From the NCBI GenBank assembly GCA_015231755.1, contig JADGAZ010000001.1:245909-309908 (forward strand): a stretch of 64,000 nucleotides of DNA, written 5' to 3'. The position numbers were made by a program, and so were the translations under genes. This document shows, piece after piece, positions 53,566 through 64,000 of the stretch. Position 1 is the first letter of the stretch; the number at the start of each line of letters is the position of its first letter. Under the pieces are notes generated by a model. The model ran no database searches and was not told the origin of the DNA. It saw nothing but the letters and a program-made list of their open reading frames with translations. The DNA is from Magnetococcales bacterium (GTDB lineage Bacteria; Pseudomonadota; Magnetococcia; Magnetococcales; Magnetaquicoccaceae).

Positions 53566-54660
53566 ATGGCCTACATTCAGGAACGACAGACCCAGGACGG
53601 CAAGATTCACTATCGGGTGCAGGTGCGCCTCAAGGGGTACCCGACCGAAACCGCCACCTTTGCGCGTAAGACCGACGCAAAGCGCTGGGCGCAGCAACTC
53701 GAAACAGAAATGCGCGAGGGACGCTACTTCAAGACGCCAACGGCGAAAAAGAAGAGCCTGGGCGAGCTGGTGGATCGGTACATCGAGGAGATCCTGCCCC
53801 GGAAGCCGAAGAATGCCTACAATCAGAACAACCACCTGCGCTGGTGGAAGGAGCAGCTCGGCCATGTGGTGCTGGCCGACATCACACCTTCCGTGATCGC
53901 TGAATACCGGGACAAACTCGCCAAGGAGACCACGCCACGCAAGAGCCTGCGCAGTCCGGCGACGGTCAATCGTTATCTTGCCTCTCTCTCCCATGCCTTC
54001 ACCATCGCCATCAATGAATGGGGATGGGTGGATGCCTCCCCCTTCCGCAAGGTGAGCAAGCTGAGAGAGCCACGGGGTCGGGTCCGCTTTCTGTCGGACG
54101 ACGAACGGGAGCGGTTGCTGGAGGCTTGCCAAAAGGCCGATGATCCCGCCTTGATGGCCATTATCCTGGTGGCGATTTCCACCGGCGCCAGACGCGGCGA
54201 GATTCTCGGTCTGACCTGGCGCGAGGTGGACCTGACAGGCTCGCGCATTACCCTGCTGGACACCAAGAACGGTGAGACGCGGGTGGTGCCGTTGGTCGGG
54301 GTGGCCCTGGAGCAGATGAAGGCGCTTGCTGCCACCCGTCGGAGTGATACCGACCTTTGTTTTCCACGTGAGGACGGCAAAGCCCCCTGGGAGTTCCGCA
54401 AGGCGTGGGAACGGGTGCTGCGCGAGGCGGGGATTACGGATTTCAACTTTCACGACCTGCGCCACTCCTGCGCCTCCTACCTGGCCATGAATGGCGCAAG
54501 CCTGGCGGAAATCGCCGAGGTTCTGGGGCACAAGACTTTGCAGATGGTCAAACGGTATGCCCACCTTTCCGAAGCGCACACCGCCGGGGTGGTGGAGCGG
54601 ATGAACGCCAAAATCTTTCGTTCGATTCAGGAGGTGAACGATGCACAGCGAACCCCTTGA
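53566..54660 (+). CDS. Tyrosine recombinase (phage-type integrase)
   Basis: A 364-residue integrase. An N-terminal arm-binding region (MAYIQERQTQDGKIHYRVQV) is followed by a core-binding SAM-like domain (about 64-155) and a catalytic domain. Catalytic residues are visible: Arg209 (TGARRGE), Lys234 (TKNGE), His296/Arg299 (HDLRH), His322 (GHK) and Tyr331 (KRYAH). It inserts and excises the island at the tRNA. ATG 53566 has GAGGG upstream. The 3-prime end overlaps the next gene by 20 bases. Confidence 0.95.
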   Translation: MAYIQERQTQDGKIHYRVQVRLKGYPTETATFARKTDAKRWAQQLETEMREGRYFKTPTAKKKSLGELVDRYIEEILPRKPKNAYNQNNHLRWWKEQLGHVVLADITPSVIAEYRDKLAKETTPRKSLRSPATVNRYLASLSHAFTIAINEWGWVDASPFRKVSKLREPRGRVRFLSDDERERLLEACQKADDPALMAIILVAISTGARRGEILGLTWREVDLTGSRITLLDTKNGETRVVPLVGVALEQMKALAATRRSDTDLCFPREDGKAPWEFRKAWERVLREAGITDFNFHDLRHSCASYLAMNGASLAEIAEVLGHKTLQMVKRYAHLSEAHTAGVVERMNAKIFRSIQEVNDAQRTP

Positions 54661-55468
54661 GGCTGGTCCAACCCCCATGGCTCAGGAGTTGGAACTGTTC
54701 GGCTCCGATGATACCCCACTGTCATTGCCGCGTTTGATTCAGCTCTGGGCCGCCGAAGCCAAGGCGGACGAAACCGTGATCATCCGGCACCTGAGCCGCA
54801 TGCTCAACCGTTCCAACAACTATGTGTTGATCTCTGGTGAACTGGCGATCGAGGACTCAAATGCCTCGAATTTGCTGAAGCGCGTCCTGAAAAAGGGTGG
54901 ATGGGACGAGATCAGCGGCGAGGCGCATCACAAAACCCTTCTGCAAAGCTTCTATGAAGGCAACCGATATGTGGCGGAACGCGTGGTTCGCAGCGCTCAG
55001 CGCATTCCACTCCGGGAGATGCAGGTCGATTGCGATGCGTTGATCAACGTCATCAAGAAATTCAAGAAATTGACCGTCCCCGCATTCCTGGAACTGATCA
55101 TCGGAGAGGAACAACCATCTCTGGCTGGTCGAACGGAGACGGCAACTCCGGTGGCGTCTGAAGGTGCCGTTGGTCATTCATGCCCCAGGCAACGCCGGAC
55201 TGCGCCGCCAACCAATCCGACGCCTCCATCCCTGCCGATTCCCATGCAGACCCATCTGTCGGTTAAGGATTTTTGCGCCGCCTACTCCTCCTTCACGGTG
55301 GGGGGTGTGCGTCACTTCATCTTCCATGAAGAGACCAATGGCTTGGCGGCATCCGGGGCGATCAGCCGGGTTGGCAGAAAGGTCTTGATCCATGTCGAAA
55401 AATTTTTTGCATGGGTAGATTCCCGAAAAACCGAGACCCCACCCACACCGACCAGGAAACGGAAATAA
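54641..55468 (+). CDS. Island protein with AlpA/excisionase-like C-terminus
   Basis: A 275-residue protein. The start has a perfect AGGAGGTGA inside the integrase 3-prime end. Residues about 20-150 are helical and unknown (LSRMLNRSNNYVLISGELAI). After a Pro-rich linker, residues about 205-265 (HLSVKDFCAAYSSFTVGGVR ... ISRVGRKVLIHVEKFFAWV) look like a winged-helix DNA-binding module of AlpA/MerR-type excisionases. It may regulate the integrase or direct excision. Confidence on the DNA-binding call is low to medium. Confidence 0.6.
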   Translation: MHSEPLEAGPTPMAQELELFGSDDTPLSLPRLIQLWAAEAKADETVIIRHLSRMLNRSNNYVLISGELAIEDSNASNLLKRVLKKGGWDEISGEAHHKTLLQSFYEGNRYVAERVVRSAQRIPLREMQVDCDALINVIKKFKKLTVPAFLELIIGEEQPSLAGRTETATPVASEGAVGHSCPRQRRTAPPTNPTPPSLPIPMQTHLSVKDFCAAYSSFTVGGVRHFIFHEETNGLAASGAISRVGRKVLIHVEKFFAWVDSRKTETPPTPTRKRK

Positions 55469-55644
55469 ACCCTCTCCAGCCATTACGCCCCCAGCTTTTT
55501 CCTGCCTGAGATCACCTGCACAGCCTGCAATATGATATATATCGTTGAAATGCGTTATAATATAAGTTAAGATATGATCAGAGTGCTCTGTTTTTTGCCG
55601 TACCGACAGAGCTTGTGATTACGTCCGTACCGCACGAGAAGCGC
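55469..55644 (+). promoter_or_regulatory. AT-rich promoter region of the unknown operon
   Basis: TATAAT at 55556-55561 sits in an AT-rich block, but no good -35 lies 16-18 bases before it, so an activator could be needed. No ORF of note is present. Confidence 0.45.
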
Positions 55645-56235
55645 ATGCAACTCAAGATCCTCCCACAAGGCTGGCTGGACGGGGCCTGTCTGCTCTACGC
55701 CATGGTCAACGCCAGCAAGAGCCTGCTCGCCCCCGATCTGGGGCTGTTCGCCTATGTTGGGCGCTACCGGATGCATGAGCGCTGGAAGAGGATCATCTCG
55801 ATCACCCCCAGCCCCGTCAACTACCTGGACCGCACCGGATCTGGACTGACCCTGAAGCCGGGCGTCGAGCAACAGGTGACCGATGCCTTCTTCGAGCACG
55901 TATTCGCGCTCCTCAACACCCACCGGCAGCGGTTTCGGGTGCGGCGGATCAGCGGCAGTGCCTTCCGCAACAAGAACGATTACAGCTCGGTGGTGGTTTT
56001 TGCCGTCAACCAGGCCGCGCATACCGCCTGTTTCTCTGACGCCGATCACTGGATGGTGGCGGTCGGACGAGAGGCGGGAACCCTGTTCCTGGCATGCAGC
56101 GGCGCCCATCACTTCCTCCCCTACCAGGAGGAACGCGATCCGGTGACCAACCACCTCTACAACAACTCGATGGCTGTGGCGCAGCTACAGCACATCTACG
56201 ACGAGGCAATCTACCAAGTGGAGATCATCCGATGA
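55645..56235 (+). CDS. Putative papain-like cysteine protease/transferase (Cys15, His135)
   Basis: A 196-residue protein of unknown family. The N-terminus QGWLDGACLLYAMVNASKSL looks like the Cys helix of papain-fold enzymes (Cys15). SDADHWMVAVGREAG near 131-145 resembles the His strand of C39-type peptidases and transglutaminase relatives (His135). A third active-site residue could be in ACSGAHHF. It overlaps the next gene (ATGA), so they are expressed together. ATG 55645 is preferred to GTG 55615. No signal peptide. The activity is inferred from motif shape only. Confidence 0.5.
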   Translation: MQLKILPQGWLDGACLLYAMVNASKSLLAPDLGLFAYVGRYRMHERWKRIISITPSPVNYLDRTGSGLTLKPGVEQQVTDAFFEHVFALLNTHRQRFRVRRISGSAFRNKNDYSSVVVFAVNQAAHTACFSDADHWMVAVGREAGTLFLACSGAHHFLPYQEERDPVTNHLYNNSMAVAQLQHIYDEAIYQVEIIR

Positions 56236-56645
56236 TCACAGTTCTGACCGGCCCCGATGTGTACCCGATCCCGATCTCCCCTCGGATGGGGAAAACGCTC
56301 ACCCAGATCATCCACGAGAGCGGGAAGAATCTCTCCGGCGCGATCATCCTCAACTTTCGCGACCCGAACTACAGCGCCGAGCAGGGCGGCTTTCACCCGG
56401 TGGAGATCGGGATCGACCCCCTGGGAAAAATCCACTACCTGACCGACTTCGCCTATTTTGGCCCGCCCGGCTACGCCGAACTGGAGAAGGAACTCGATTG
56501 GGACATTCGCTGCGGCCTCTTCCAGCACATGGGCCGGGAGTACCCGATCAGCCAGGGGCGTTCGCTCTACCAGATCTGGGAGCGCAACTTCCTCTCCTAT
56601 CTGGCAATGGGGGCTTTCCAGGTTCAGATCACCGGGCCGGGCTGA
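56232..56645 (+). CDS. DUF2787-like protein
   Basis: A 137-residue protein. It has the DUF2787 pattern LNFRDPNYSAEQGGFHPVEI, then GIDPLGKIHYLTDFAYFGPP, ELEKELDWDIRCGLFQHMG and a WERNFLSYLAMGAFQVQI end. The function of this family is unknown; it is frequent in mobile elements of gammaproteobacteria. It is coupled to the Cys/His protein upstream and lies 11 bases before the AAA+ gene. Confidence 0.7.
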   Translation: MITVLTGPDVYPIPISPRMGKTLTQIIHESGKNLSGAIILNFRDPNYSAEQGGFHPVEIGIDPLGKIHYLTDFAYFGPPGYAELEKELDWDIRCGLFQHMGREYPISQGRSLYQIWERNFLSYLAMGAFQVQITGPG

Positions 56646-56656
56646 GGAGGTGTGCC

Positions 56657-58786
<2,130 letters not shown>

Positions 58787-58803
58787 ACTTGAAGGAGCTG
58801 ACG

Positions 58804-59016
58804 ATGACCACCCCTCCATCACCACCTGATCTGGCCGCGTTGGACCGGGCCAACCTTCACATGAGTCGGGCCATGGCCCTTGCCCAGCTTCTGGAGTGCT
58901 GCGGAGGCGGCACGATCCCGCTCAAGGCCAGCATGCTGGAAGTCGTGGCCGGGATGCTGGGGGAGGAGTTGAGGGCCATTCAGCAGGCGCTGAACCATTC
59001 GGATGGATCAACCTGA
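58804..59016 (+). CDS. Small helical protein of the unknown operon
   Basis: A 70-residue protein. ATG 58804 has AAGGAG six bases before it; an ATG at 58783 overlapping the AAA+ stop is possible. LDRANLHMSRAMALAQLLEC and LEVVAGMLGEELRAIQQAL are predicted amphipathic helices. No family is known to me; an adaptor or inhibitor of the ATPase is conceivable. Confidence 0.55.
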   Translation: MTTPPSPPDLAALDRANLHMSRAMALAQLLECCGGGTIPLKASMLEVVAGMLGEELRAIQQALNHSDGST

Positions 59017-59027
59017 GCGAACAATGC

Positions 59028-59159
59028 TCAAGGCGTAGAGAGGCGATTCGTTTTCAGCTGTTCCAGCAGTTCCCGCCGTTCCTTGGCGCTCATCGCGCCG
59101 ATTTGCAGCAGCAGCGCCGCGAAAATCAATGCGAAGGATGGACATCCTCCTTGGGGCAC
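59028..59159 (-). pseudogene. Possible gene remnant or very small ORF
   Basis: The minus strand reads 43 residues ending SAKERRELLEQLKTNRLSTP, preceded by a hydrophobic FALIFAALLLQIGA. A GTG at 59159 could start it; no ribosome site is seen. It may be the end of a degraded gene at the border between the two island modules. Confidence 0.25.
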
Positions 59160-59217
59160 TCTTGAGCCCAATTCCGTGTCCAGAAAAAAGGAGTCATCTC
59201 AAAATCAATCCACCCGC

Positions 59218-59245
59218 TTGACGTGGAGCAATTGGCGGTTACAAT
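59218..59245 (+). promoter_or_regulatory. Promoter of the Zorya module
   Basis: TTGACG (59218-59223), a 16-base spacer and TACAAT (59240-59245), 20 bases before the zorA ATG. The leader would be very short, and no Shine-Dalgarno is seen. Confidence 0.65.
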
Positions 59246-59265
59246 ATACAAAAACTATTTCTTAA

Positions 59266-61641
59266 ATGGAACCACACAAGTTGAGCAACATAAATATTAT
59301 TGACTGGTTAACTTCAGGAATAGGTCCGGTCTTTTTGGGGCTTGTAGACCCCCTGCTTGGCTGGTTCCGACAGGAAGACGTGGCCCCAACCATCGCGACT
59401 GCGATGATGGCATATGCCATTTATAGGTTGTTCAAGCACTATCTGTTGACAGTATTCCCAGCCCTGAACGTCTTGAGACGTCCGATCAGATTCCTTTCAG
59501 GAATCAAAGACCGCGATGAATTCGCGCAGCGCTTCAACGAGTTCGATGCTCTGATGACCCATAAGGGGTTCTTAAAACACAGCTGGATGGAATTCAGCGA
59601 GACACTGATGTCCCGTGAATCAGTCGTCGAGATTTGCGTTCGTCCCTCCGTATTTCTGAACGCTGCAGATGCTGAACACGATGGTTTGCGAATAAAGTCG
59701 CTGAGCAGTCTTGGAGGCATCTTTATCTCGCTGGGCTTGCTGTTCACATTTATTGGACTGGTCGCGGCACTGTCCTTGGCATCGGGGACCATCAAGCAAG
59801 TCGTCGCCAACGCGGGAACACTCGTGGATGGCGCTACAGCCGAAGTGCAGGCCAAACTGATCCAGCAGGCGCTGGCAGAACTGCTTAAGACAGCCTCTTT
59901 CAAATTCTGGACCTCAATCGCGGGCCTCCTTTGCGGTATTGTCCTGGGCATCGGCGAGCGTTTCGCCATGCACCTTGTCACTGCCCAATTCGATGAACTG
60001 AATCGTCACCTTGAGCGCGTCACACTCACGGTGACACCCGAAATCCTCGCCGACCGCACCTATCGGGAAATACGCGATCAATCAACTCATCTAAGAGAGT
60101 TTACCGGACAATTTAGAACAAACATCACAGAGGCGCTTCAGAATGCGCTAATCAATGCCATGCCGCCCGTGATGACTGATTCGGTGAGCCATGCTCTGAC
60201 GGACCGCATGCCTTCGGTTATGTCCGATGCCATGACACCCGTAGTCACCACCCTGGAAAGCATGACGAACAGGCTGACATCGATGAACGAGGACGCCATT
60301 CGGAAAATGACGGGCGACTTTGGAAGCGTCATCTCTCAGTCCGCAGGCTCGGAAATCAGGGCTGTTGCCGAGACGCTGTCCTCCATGCCAGCGCAGATCG
60401 CTGATGCCGCCGGAGAAATGCGCAACGCTGCAGCCGCCCTGACCGAAGGCATGCATCGCATCACCGAGACGGCAGACAAAAATGTCGATAGCACCCATCA
60501 GAAGCTCGACGCCCAGCTTGAGGCCACTGTCCGGGGACTATCGGACGCCGCACAAGCCGTCAAGGAGACCATGGAGCATGCAGGGGATGCCATGCTCCAT
60601 TCGGGCAAACAGGCAGGGACGGCGTTCGGGGGGGAAATTGCGGAAGCGGTCAAGCGTATTGAGCAAGCGACCAATAATAACGCCCAGGCGATTGAGTTGG
60701 TGGTGGATAAGCTCGTCAAGGCGACAACGGGGGTAACGGGTGAGATGTCGGCTGAGTCCAGCAGGACCATGTATGCCTTACGAGACGTGGTTGAACAGAT
60801 GTCGCGCACAGTCGCCGACGTGGCTGGTAATCTGGAGCGTGGAGCGGTTAGGTCCGCTGATGATGTGACCGAACGTTTCTTGTCCTCTGCGACCGCCATG
60901 CAAGAAGCGGTGAATCGCAACTCCGAGCAGATCGCAACAGCGGTGCAGAGTATTATCGACGCGGGTCGGCAGGCTGAGAACGGTGTCGGCAAAGCTGCAG
61001 AGGACGTAGGCAAAACCATGTCGGAAAAGGGTAAAGAGGCGGCAGAACAGGTCGTGGTCGGCTCGTTTGAGGTGCTCACGAACTTCCGGGAGACGGTGGA
61101 TAAATTGTGGCTGAAGATTGATGAGTTGGGCGGCGCGTTGCGGACCGTCGAACAGCGGATCGGGATCCATGCCACGGCGCTTGAAAATACAACACGTGCC
61201 GCCAGAGATACCGAGACCGCCATGACTGGTTCCGCTCGTGCGCTCACGACAGCAAGCGAGCCTCTCACGCGCACGGGCGAACTGATGAGCCGTTCGTTGG
61301 CATCGATAACGACCGTGGTGGGAACCGCTGTCAGCGGCCTGACCGACAGTCAACGAGAAACGGCGCGACTGGCCGAGGAACTCAAGAAAACAGGGCAGGA
61401 ACTGCAAATGATTTGGGCGCGTCACGTCGGTAGGTTTGATGGTGTCGATGCCGGTATTGAAACCGTTTTCCGCCGCGTTATTACGAGTACGGATGAACAC
61501 GCCCGGAAGTTGACTGACTATATTGGCAAAATTGATTCTCATGTGGAAAAAATCGTCGGGCATCTGTCCGGGAACGTCGATGAACTCCAATCGACGGTGG
61601 ACGCAATGACGGATCTGGCGAAAACTATGAGAGGGAGTTGA
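59266..61641 (+). CDS. zorA: Zorya anti-phage protein ZorA (MotA/ExbB-like motor with long tail)
   Basis: A 791-residue inner-membrane protein. Membrane segments are near 41-66, 148-172 (LGGIFISLGLLFTFIGLVAA) and 214-235 (FWTSIAGLLCGIVLGIGERF), with a possible further one near 14-34; the last two match the MotA/TolQ/ExbB core. From about 250 the protein is a long alpha-helical tail with repeated Ala/Glu/Thr heptads (AQAVKETMEHAGDAMLHSGK), as in ZorA. ZorA with ZorB forms an ion-driven complex that senses phage at the cell envelope. It is followed by zorB and zorC. The sequence is less GC-rich than the core. Confidence 0.88.
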   Translation: MEPHKLSNINIIDWLTSGIGPVFLGLVDPLLGWFRQEDVAPTIATAMMAYAIYRLFKHYLLTVFPALNVLRRPIRFLSGIKDRDEFAQRFNEFDALMTHKGFLKHSWMEFSETLMSRESVVEICVRPSVFLNAADAEHDGLRIKSLSSLGGIFISLGLLFTFIGLVAALSLASGTIKQVVANAGTLVDGATAEVQAKLIQQALAELLKTASFKFWTSIAGLLCGIVLGIGERFAMHLVTAQFDELNRHLERVTLTVTPEILADRTYREIRDQSTHLREFTGQFRTNITEALQNALINAMPPVMTDSVSHALTDRMPSVMSDAMTPVVTTLESMTNRLTSMNEDAIRKMTGDFGSVISQSAGSEIRAVAETLSSMPAQIADAAGEMRNAAAALTEGMHRITETADKNVDSTHQKLDAQLEATVRGLSDAAQAVKETMEHAGDAMLHSGKQAGTAFGGEIAEAVKRIEQATNNNAQAIELVVDKLVKATTGVTGEMSAESSRTMYALRDVVEQMSRTVADVAGNLERGAVRSADDVTERFLSSATAMQEAVNRNSEQIATAVQSIIDAGRQAENGVGKAAEDVGKTMSEKGKEAAEQVVVGSFEVLTNFRETVDKLWLKIDELGGALRTVEQRIGIHATALENTTRAARDTETAMTGSARALTTASEPLTRTGELMSRSLASITTVVGTAVSGLTDSQRETARLAEELKKTGQELQMIWARHVGRFDGVDAGIETVFRRVITSTDEHARKLTDYIGKIDSHVEKIVGHLSGNVDELQSTVDAMTDLAKTMRGS

Positions 61642-61643
61642 CA

Positions 61644-62393
61644 ATGGCGCTCCAGGCCAGAAATCAGCGACAGTCAGCGCACGACGAGGAATCCTTTTTC
61701 GTGTCGATGACAGACATGATGGTCGGTATGCTGTTCCTGTTCATCATCATGCTGATGTTTTTTGCCATGAAATTCAACGAAGCCGCCGTCAAAAAAATCG
61801 AAGTGGTAGAAAATCTCACAAACGCTGAAGAGACGAGAGGGAAAATTCTTCAAGATATCAAAAAGGCGTTGGATGCTGAGGGAGTGACTGTTGTCATCGA
61901 TCTGGATAATGGTATCCTGCGGCTTCCTGAAGAAATTCTGTTTGATCGCGGCAAGTCGGCCTTATCGGTACGCGGACAGAACGCTGTCGTCTCTTTGTCG
62001 AAGGCCCTCTTTCGCGTACTGCCCTGTTACACCGATTCAGCAACTCCTGCGTGCGGAAAAATACGGCATCAGGTCGAGTCCGTCTTTGTCGAGGGGCACA
62101 CTGATACCGACGGCGAGGATAACCTGAACTGGAATTTGTCGTTCCAGCGTTCTCTGTCCACATTTGAATTCCTCCAGAAAGCCAGTCCTGCACTCGTCGC
62201 CCTGAAGAACCGAGATGGACAGATCATTATCAGTCTTTCCGGCTATGGCAAGCAACGCCCACTGAACGCGAACTCTACGCCTGAAGAAAAGGCTCAAAAC
62301 CGCCGCATTGATATCCGGTTCATCATGTCTCCTCCAAAAGCAATCGAACTGCGCGGAGAGGGCACGGCTGCACAGCGGGAGAGCGGGACATGA
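61644..62393 (+). CDS. zorB: Zorya protein ZorB (MotB/OmpA-like stator)
   Basis: A 249-residue protein with one N-terminal membrane helix, SMTDMMVGMLFLFIIMLMFF, holding the ion-carrying Asp (Asp24 from ATG 61644, Asp26 if TTG 61638 is used). A short helix and an OmpA-like peptidoglycan-binding domain follow: VFVEGHTDTDGEDNLNWNLS and AQNRRIDIRFI. It anchors the motor in the cell wall. GAGGGAG precedes ATG 61644 by six bases. It overlaps zorC (ATGA). Confidence 0.9.
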   Translation: MALQARNQRQSAHDEESFFVSMTDMMVGMLFLFIIMLMFFAMKFNEAAVKKIEVVENLTNAEETRGKILQDIKKALDAEGVTVVIDLDNGILRLPEEILFDRGKSALSVRGQNAVVSLSKALFRVLPCYTDSATPACGKIRHQVESVFVEGHTDTDGEDNLNWNLSFQRSLSTFEFLQKASPALVALKNRDGQIIISLSGYGKQRPLNANSTPEEKAQNRRIDIRFIMSPPKAIELRGEGTAAQRESGT

Positions 62394-63802
62394 GCATTCT
62401 GGATGCCGTTGGTGAGTTACTGTCAGGTTGGCGACCCCTGAGCCTCTCTCTGCCACCTGAAAGTAAAACTGAAAAGAAAATGCTGGTTATTGTCACCGCT
62501 CCGCCCCGTCCGCCCCGCCCTCCCGTCGACCTGGAGTATTTGCATGCCAAGTTAGTCACTGCATACACGGATGGAGATTGGAACAAAATTGAACCGGTTG
62601 AGTGGCGCTACGTCTCGGAATGCCTCTCCATGGGAGAATCACCACTTGTGGAAAAGGATGGTTTCGTCACCGCCTATTTGTCGCGGCTGAAACAGCTCGG
62701 CTCAGCGGTGATGGTGAAACGACTGGCCCGTTATTACCTCACCCATTTCAGCCAAAAAAAACCTGGTCTCCATCTCATCGCAGCCTGCCTTGTTGAACAC
62801 ATCGAGGAGTGTGGTGTATGGGGAGAGCGTCATTATGAACATCAGTTATTCGACATTGATGCGGCACCAGTGAAGTTGGCTACAGCAACAATGACATCAA
62901 AAATTGAGCCGCATCGACTTTTGGAGAGCCTGGGGTTCACGGGTACACTGGCACGCGCAAACATTCTTGCTGCTGCTTTCTACGTCGCTTGTCTGCAAAC
63001 CCGAAAGCGTCTGGAAAAACGAAACCGTGAAGTTGCCGATATTTCTGAACTCCGCCGTCTCGCGTCGTGGGCCAGCCAGGATGGACAAACATTTTTGTTC
63101 GGCGAGTTCCCAAAGGTCAAAATGGCGTTCGCCGATGCGATGCTGATGCCGTGGATGAACTTAACGCCTACAGACGAGACGCGAGAATGGATCACGACTA
63201 TCTTGATCGGGATGTTCAAAGACCCGCGCCTCAGTCGGTTGACTTGGTCAGGCGTTTCCGAGGATGCATTATCGGTCATGCTGAGATGGCTGACCAAAGC
63301 GTCACTGGAGCAGTTCTTTGCTGTTGTTGATGCGGTCGTCTCTCCCGACAAAAGACACATGTGGGAGGCGCGCAAACAATTCTGGCGCTCATACTACGAC
63401 CGCGAATTTATGCAGGAAGCCTGGGTCGTTTTGGGCAACCGAGGTATCCAGTATGCCCGGAAACTGAAGCTGGGCTTTGGTGTTTTTGAATCTGGCTCCA
63501 TCCAGGACCAGACACAGGCAGTGCTCATTATGCGGATCGGTACTGCCAGTACTCCCCCCGTTCTTGTCGCCGACTGGAGCCACAACGGCTATTGTCACAT
63601 CTGGCATGACGACGCAGAGAGCGCACCGAAGCTCTATAAAACCAGCTATGGTAGGATTGACCTGAATACTGGCTCAGCATTTCAAAAAGTCCATAGAGGC
63701 GCATGGCAAGACGATGTCGCCGACCATATCAGACGCAGGACCGGAATTACGCATAAATCCTACGTAACCGTTCAGATCAGAAACGAAGGTGCCAAGCCTT
63801 GA
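62390..63802 (+). CDS. zorC: Zorya protein ZorC (EH-signature domain)
   Basis: A 470-residue cytosolic protein. The C-terminal half has the EH-signature pattern MWEARKQFWRSYYDREF with VLVADWSHNGYCHIWHD, the Glu/His pair that names the domain. The N-terminal half is helical. ZorC is a DNA-binding component of type I Zorya, acting with ZorD. It is translationally coupled to zorB. The next frame begins 33 bases later. Confidence 0.82.
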   Translation: MSILDAVGELLSGWRPLSLSLPPESKTEKKMLVIVTAPPRPPRPPVDLEYLHAKLVTAYTDGDWNKIEPVEWRYVSECLSMGESPLVEKDGFVTAYLSRLKQLGSAVMVKRLARYYLTHFSQKKPGLHLIAACLVEHIEECGVWGERHYEHQLFDIDAAPVKLATATMTSKIEPHRLLESLGFTGTLARANILAAAFYVACLQTRKRLEKRNREVADISELRRLASWASQDGQTFLFGEFPKVKMAFADAMLMPWMNLTPTDETREWITTILIGMFKDPRLSRLTWSGVSEDALSVMLRWLTKASLEQFFAVVDAVVSPDKRHMWEARKQFWRSYYDREFMQEAWVVLGNRGIQYARKLKLGFGVFESGSIQDQTQAVLIMRIGTASTPPVLVADWSHNGYCHIWHDDAESAPKLYKTSYGRIDLNTGSAFQKVHRGAWQDDVADHIRRRTGITHKSYVTVQIRNEGAKP

Positions 63803-63834
63803 CAATGTGATTATTGACGGTCAGATTTTCATCC

Positions 63835-64000
63835 ATGGACGATATCATGGAATCGAACATTCAGCTTTTAGTCGAGGAGAACAGGAACCTCCGTGAGGAG
63901 AACCGTTGCCTCCGTGACGAGAATCAGCGTCTCCGGGAAGAAAACCAGGAACTACGGGTGCTGGTTGCCCGACAGCAAGAGCAGATTACGGAGTTGATGC
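63835..64000 (+). CDS. Partial coiled-coil ORF (IS66-like transposase start or other)
   Basis: An open frame of 55 codons to the window end, starting MDDIMESNIQLLVEENRNLR. It has four leucine-zipper-like heptads with repeated ENxxLRE units, also visible as a 21-base periodicity in the DNA. Such N-termini occur in IS66-type transposases and in unrelated coiled-coil proteins. In type I Zorya, zorD is expected here; ZorD is a helicase and I cannot tell whether this is its start. ATG 63847 is an alternative start. Confidence 0.45.
   Translation, partial: MDDIMESNIQLLVEENRNLREENRCLRDENQRLREENQELRVLVARQQEQITELM

Overview
The window looks like the chromosome of a GC-rich, motile, Gram-negative proteobacterium. 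It carries an outer-membrane TolC and a porin, a chemotaxis operon, type IVa minor pilins, a sigma-54 style glnK promoter and a diguanylate cyclase. The gene mix would suit a Magnetococcia- or Alphaproteobacteria-like lineage, but that placement is inference and was not tested. Core genes fill roughly 1-53,250. A tRNA-Thr followed by an integrase then marks the left edge of a genomic island that continues past the right end.

Region by region. 1-2.1 kb: the N-terminal part of phosphoglycerate kinase, and a permease plus thioredoxin-like pair. 2.4-8.7 kb: a phosphate-uptake operon (DUF47/PhoU-like, pstS, phoU fused to a low-molecular-weight-phosphatase-like domain, pstC, pstA and two different pstB genes) closed by a strong terminator. 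The two PstB proteins have complementary defects in their ATP-site motifs. 8.9-15.7 kb: a RelA/SpoT-like protein with an eroded active site, small unknowns, secA and an Rpn-type nuclease. 15.7-24.7 kb: a REC-GGDEF cyclase, a BioC-like methyltransferase, a hemerythrin, a STAS protein, ComF, glutaredoxin, a nitrilase, a cold-shock protein, an N-acetylglutamate-synthase-like protein, ThiO and MnmA. 24.8-31.6 kb: two complete TrkA/TrkH potassium-uptake pairs separated by a cyclic-nucleotide-binding protein and an unknown gene. 31.9-38.1 kb (minus): STAS, cheY, cheA, a chemoreceptor-like protein without the usual signalling tip, and cheW. 38.2-41.7 kb: thiE, a porin, and amtB/glnK behind a sigma-54 promoter. 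41.9-49.8 kb (minus): fimT, pilV, pilW, pilX, pilY1, pilE. 50-53 kb: a small membrane protein, thiol peroxidase and a TolC with a C-terminal SPOR domain.

The island (53.2 kb to the end) holds three modules. First, a tyrosine integrase with an overlapping DNA-binding-like gene; repeated TGCACCA heptamers between the tRNA and the integrase may be recombinase arm sites. Second, a compact operon of unknown function: a papain-like Cys/His protein, a DUF2787-like protein, a tandem AAA+ ATPase and a short protein. Third, behind its own promoter, a Zorya-type anti-phage module: zorA (MotA-like motor with a long tail), zorB (MotB/OmpA-like stator) and zorC (EH-signature protein). The window ends inside a leucine-zipper-like reading frame where zorD would be expected. 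The second module is the best candidate here for an undescribed defence or mobile-element system.
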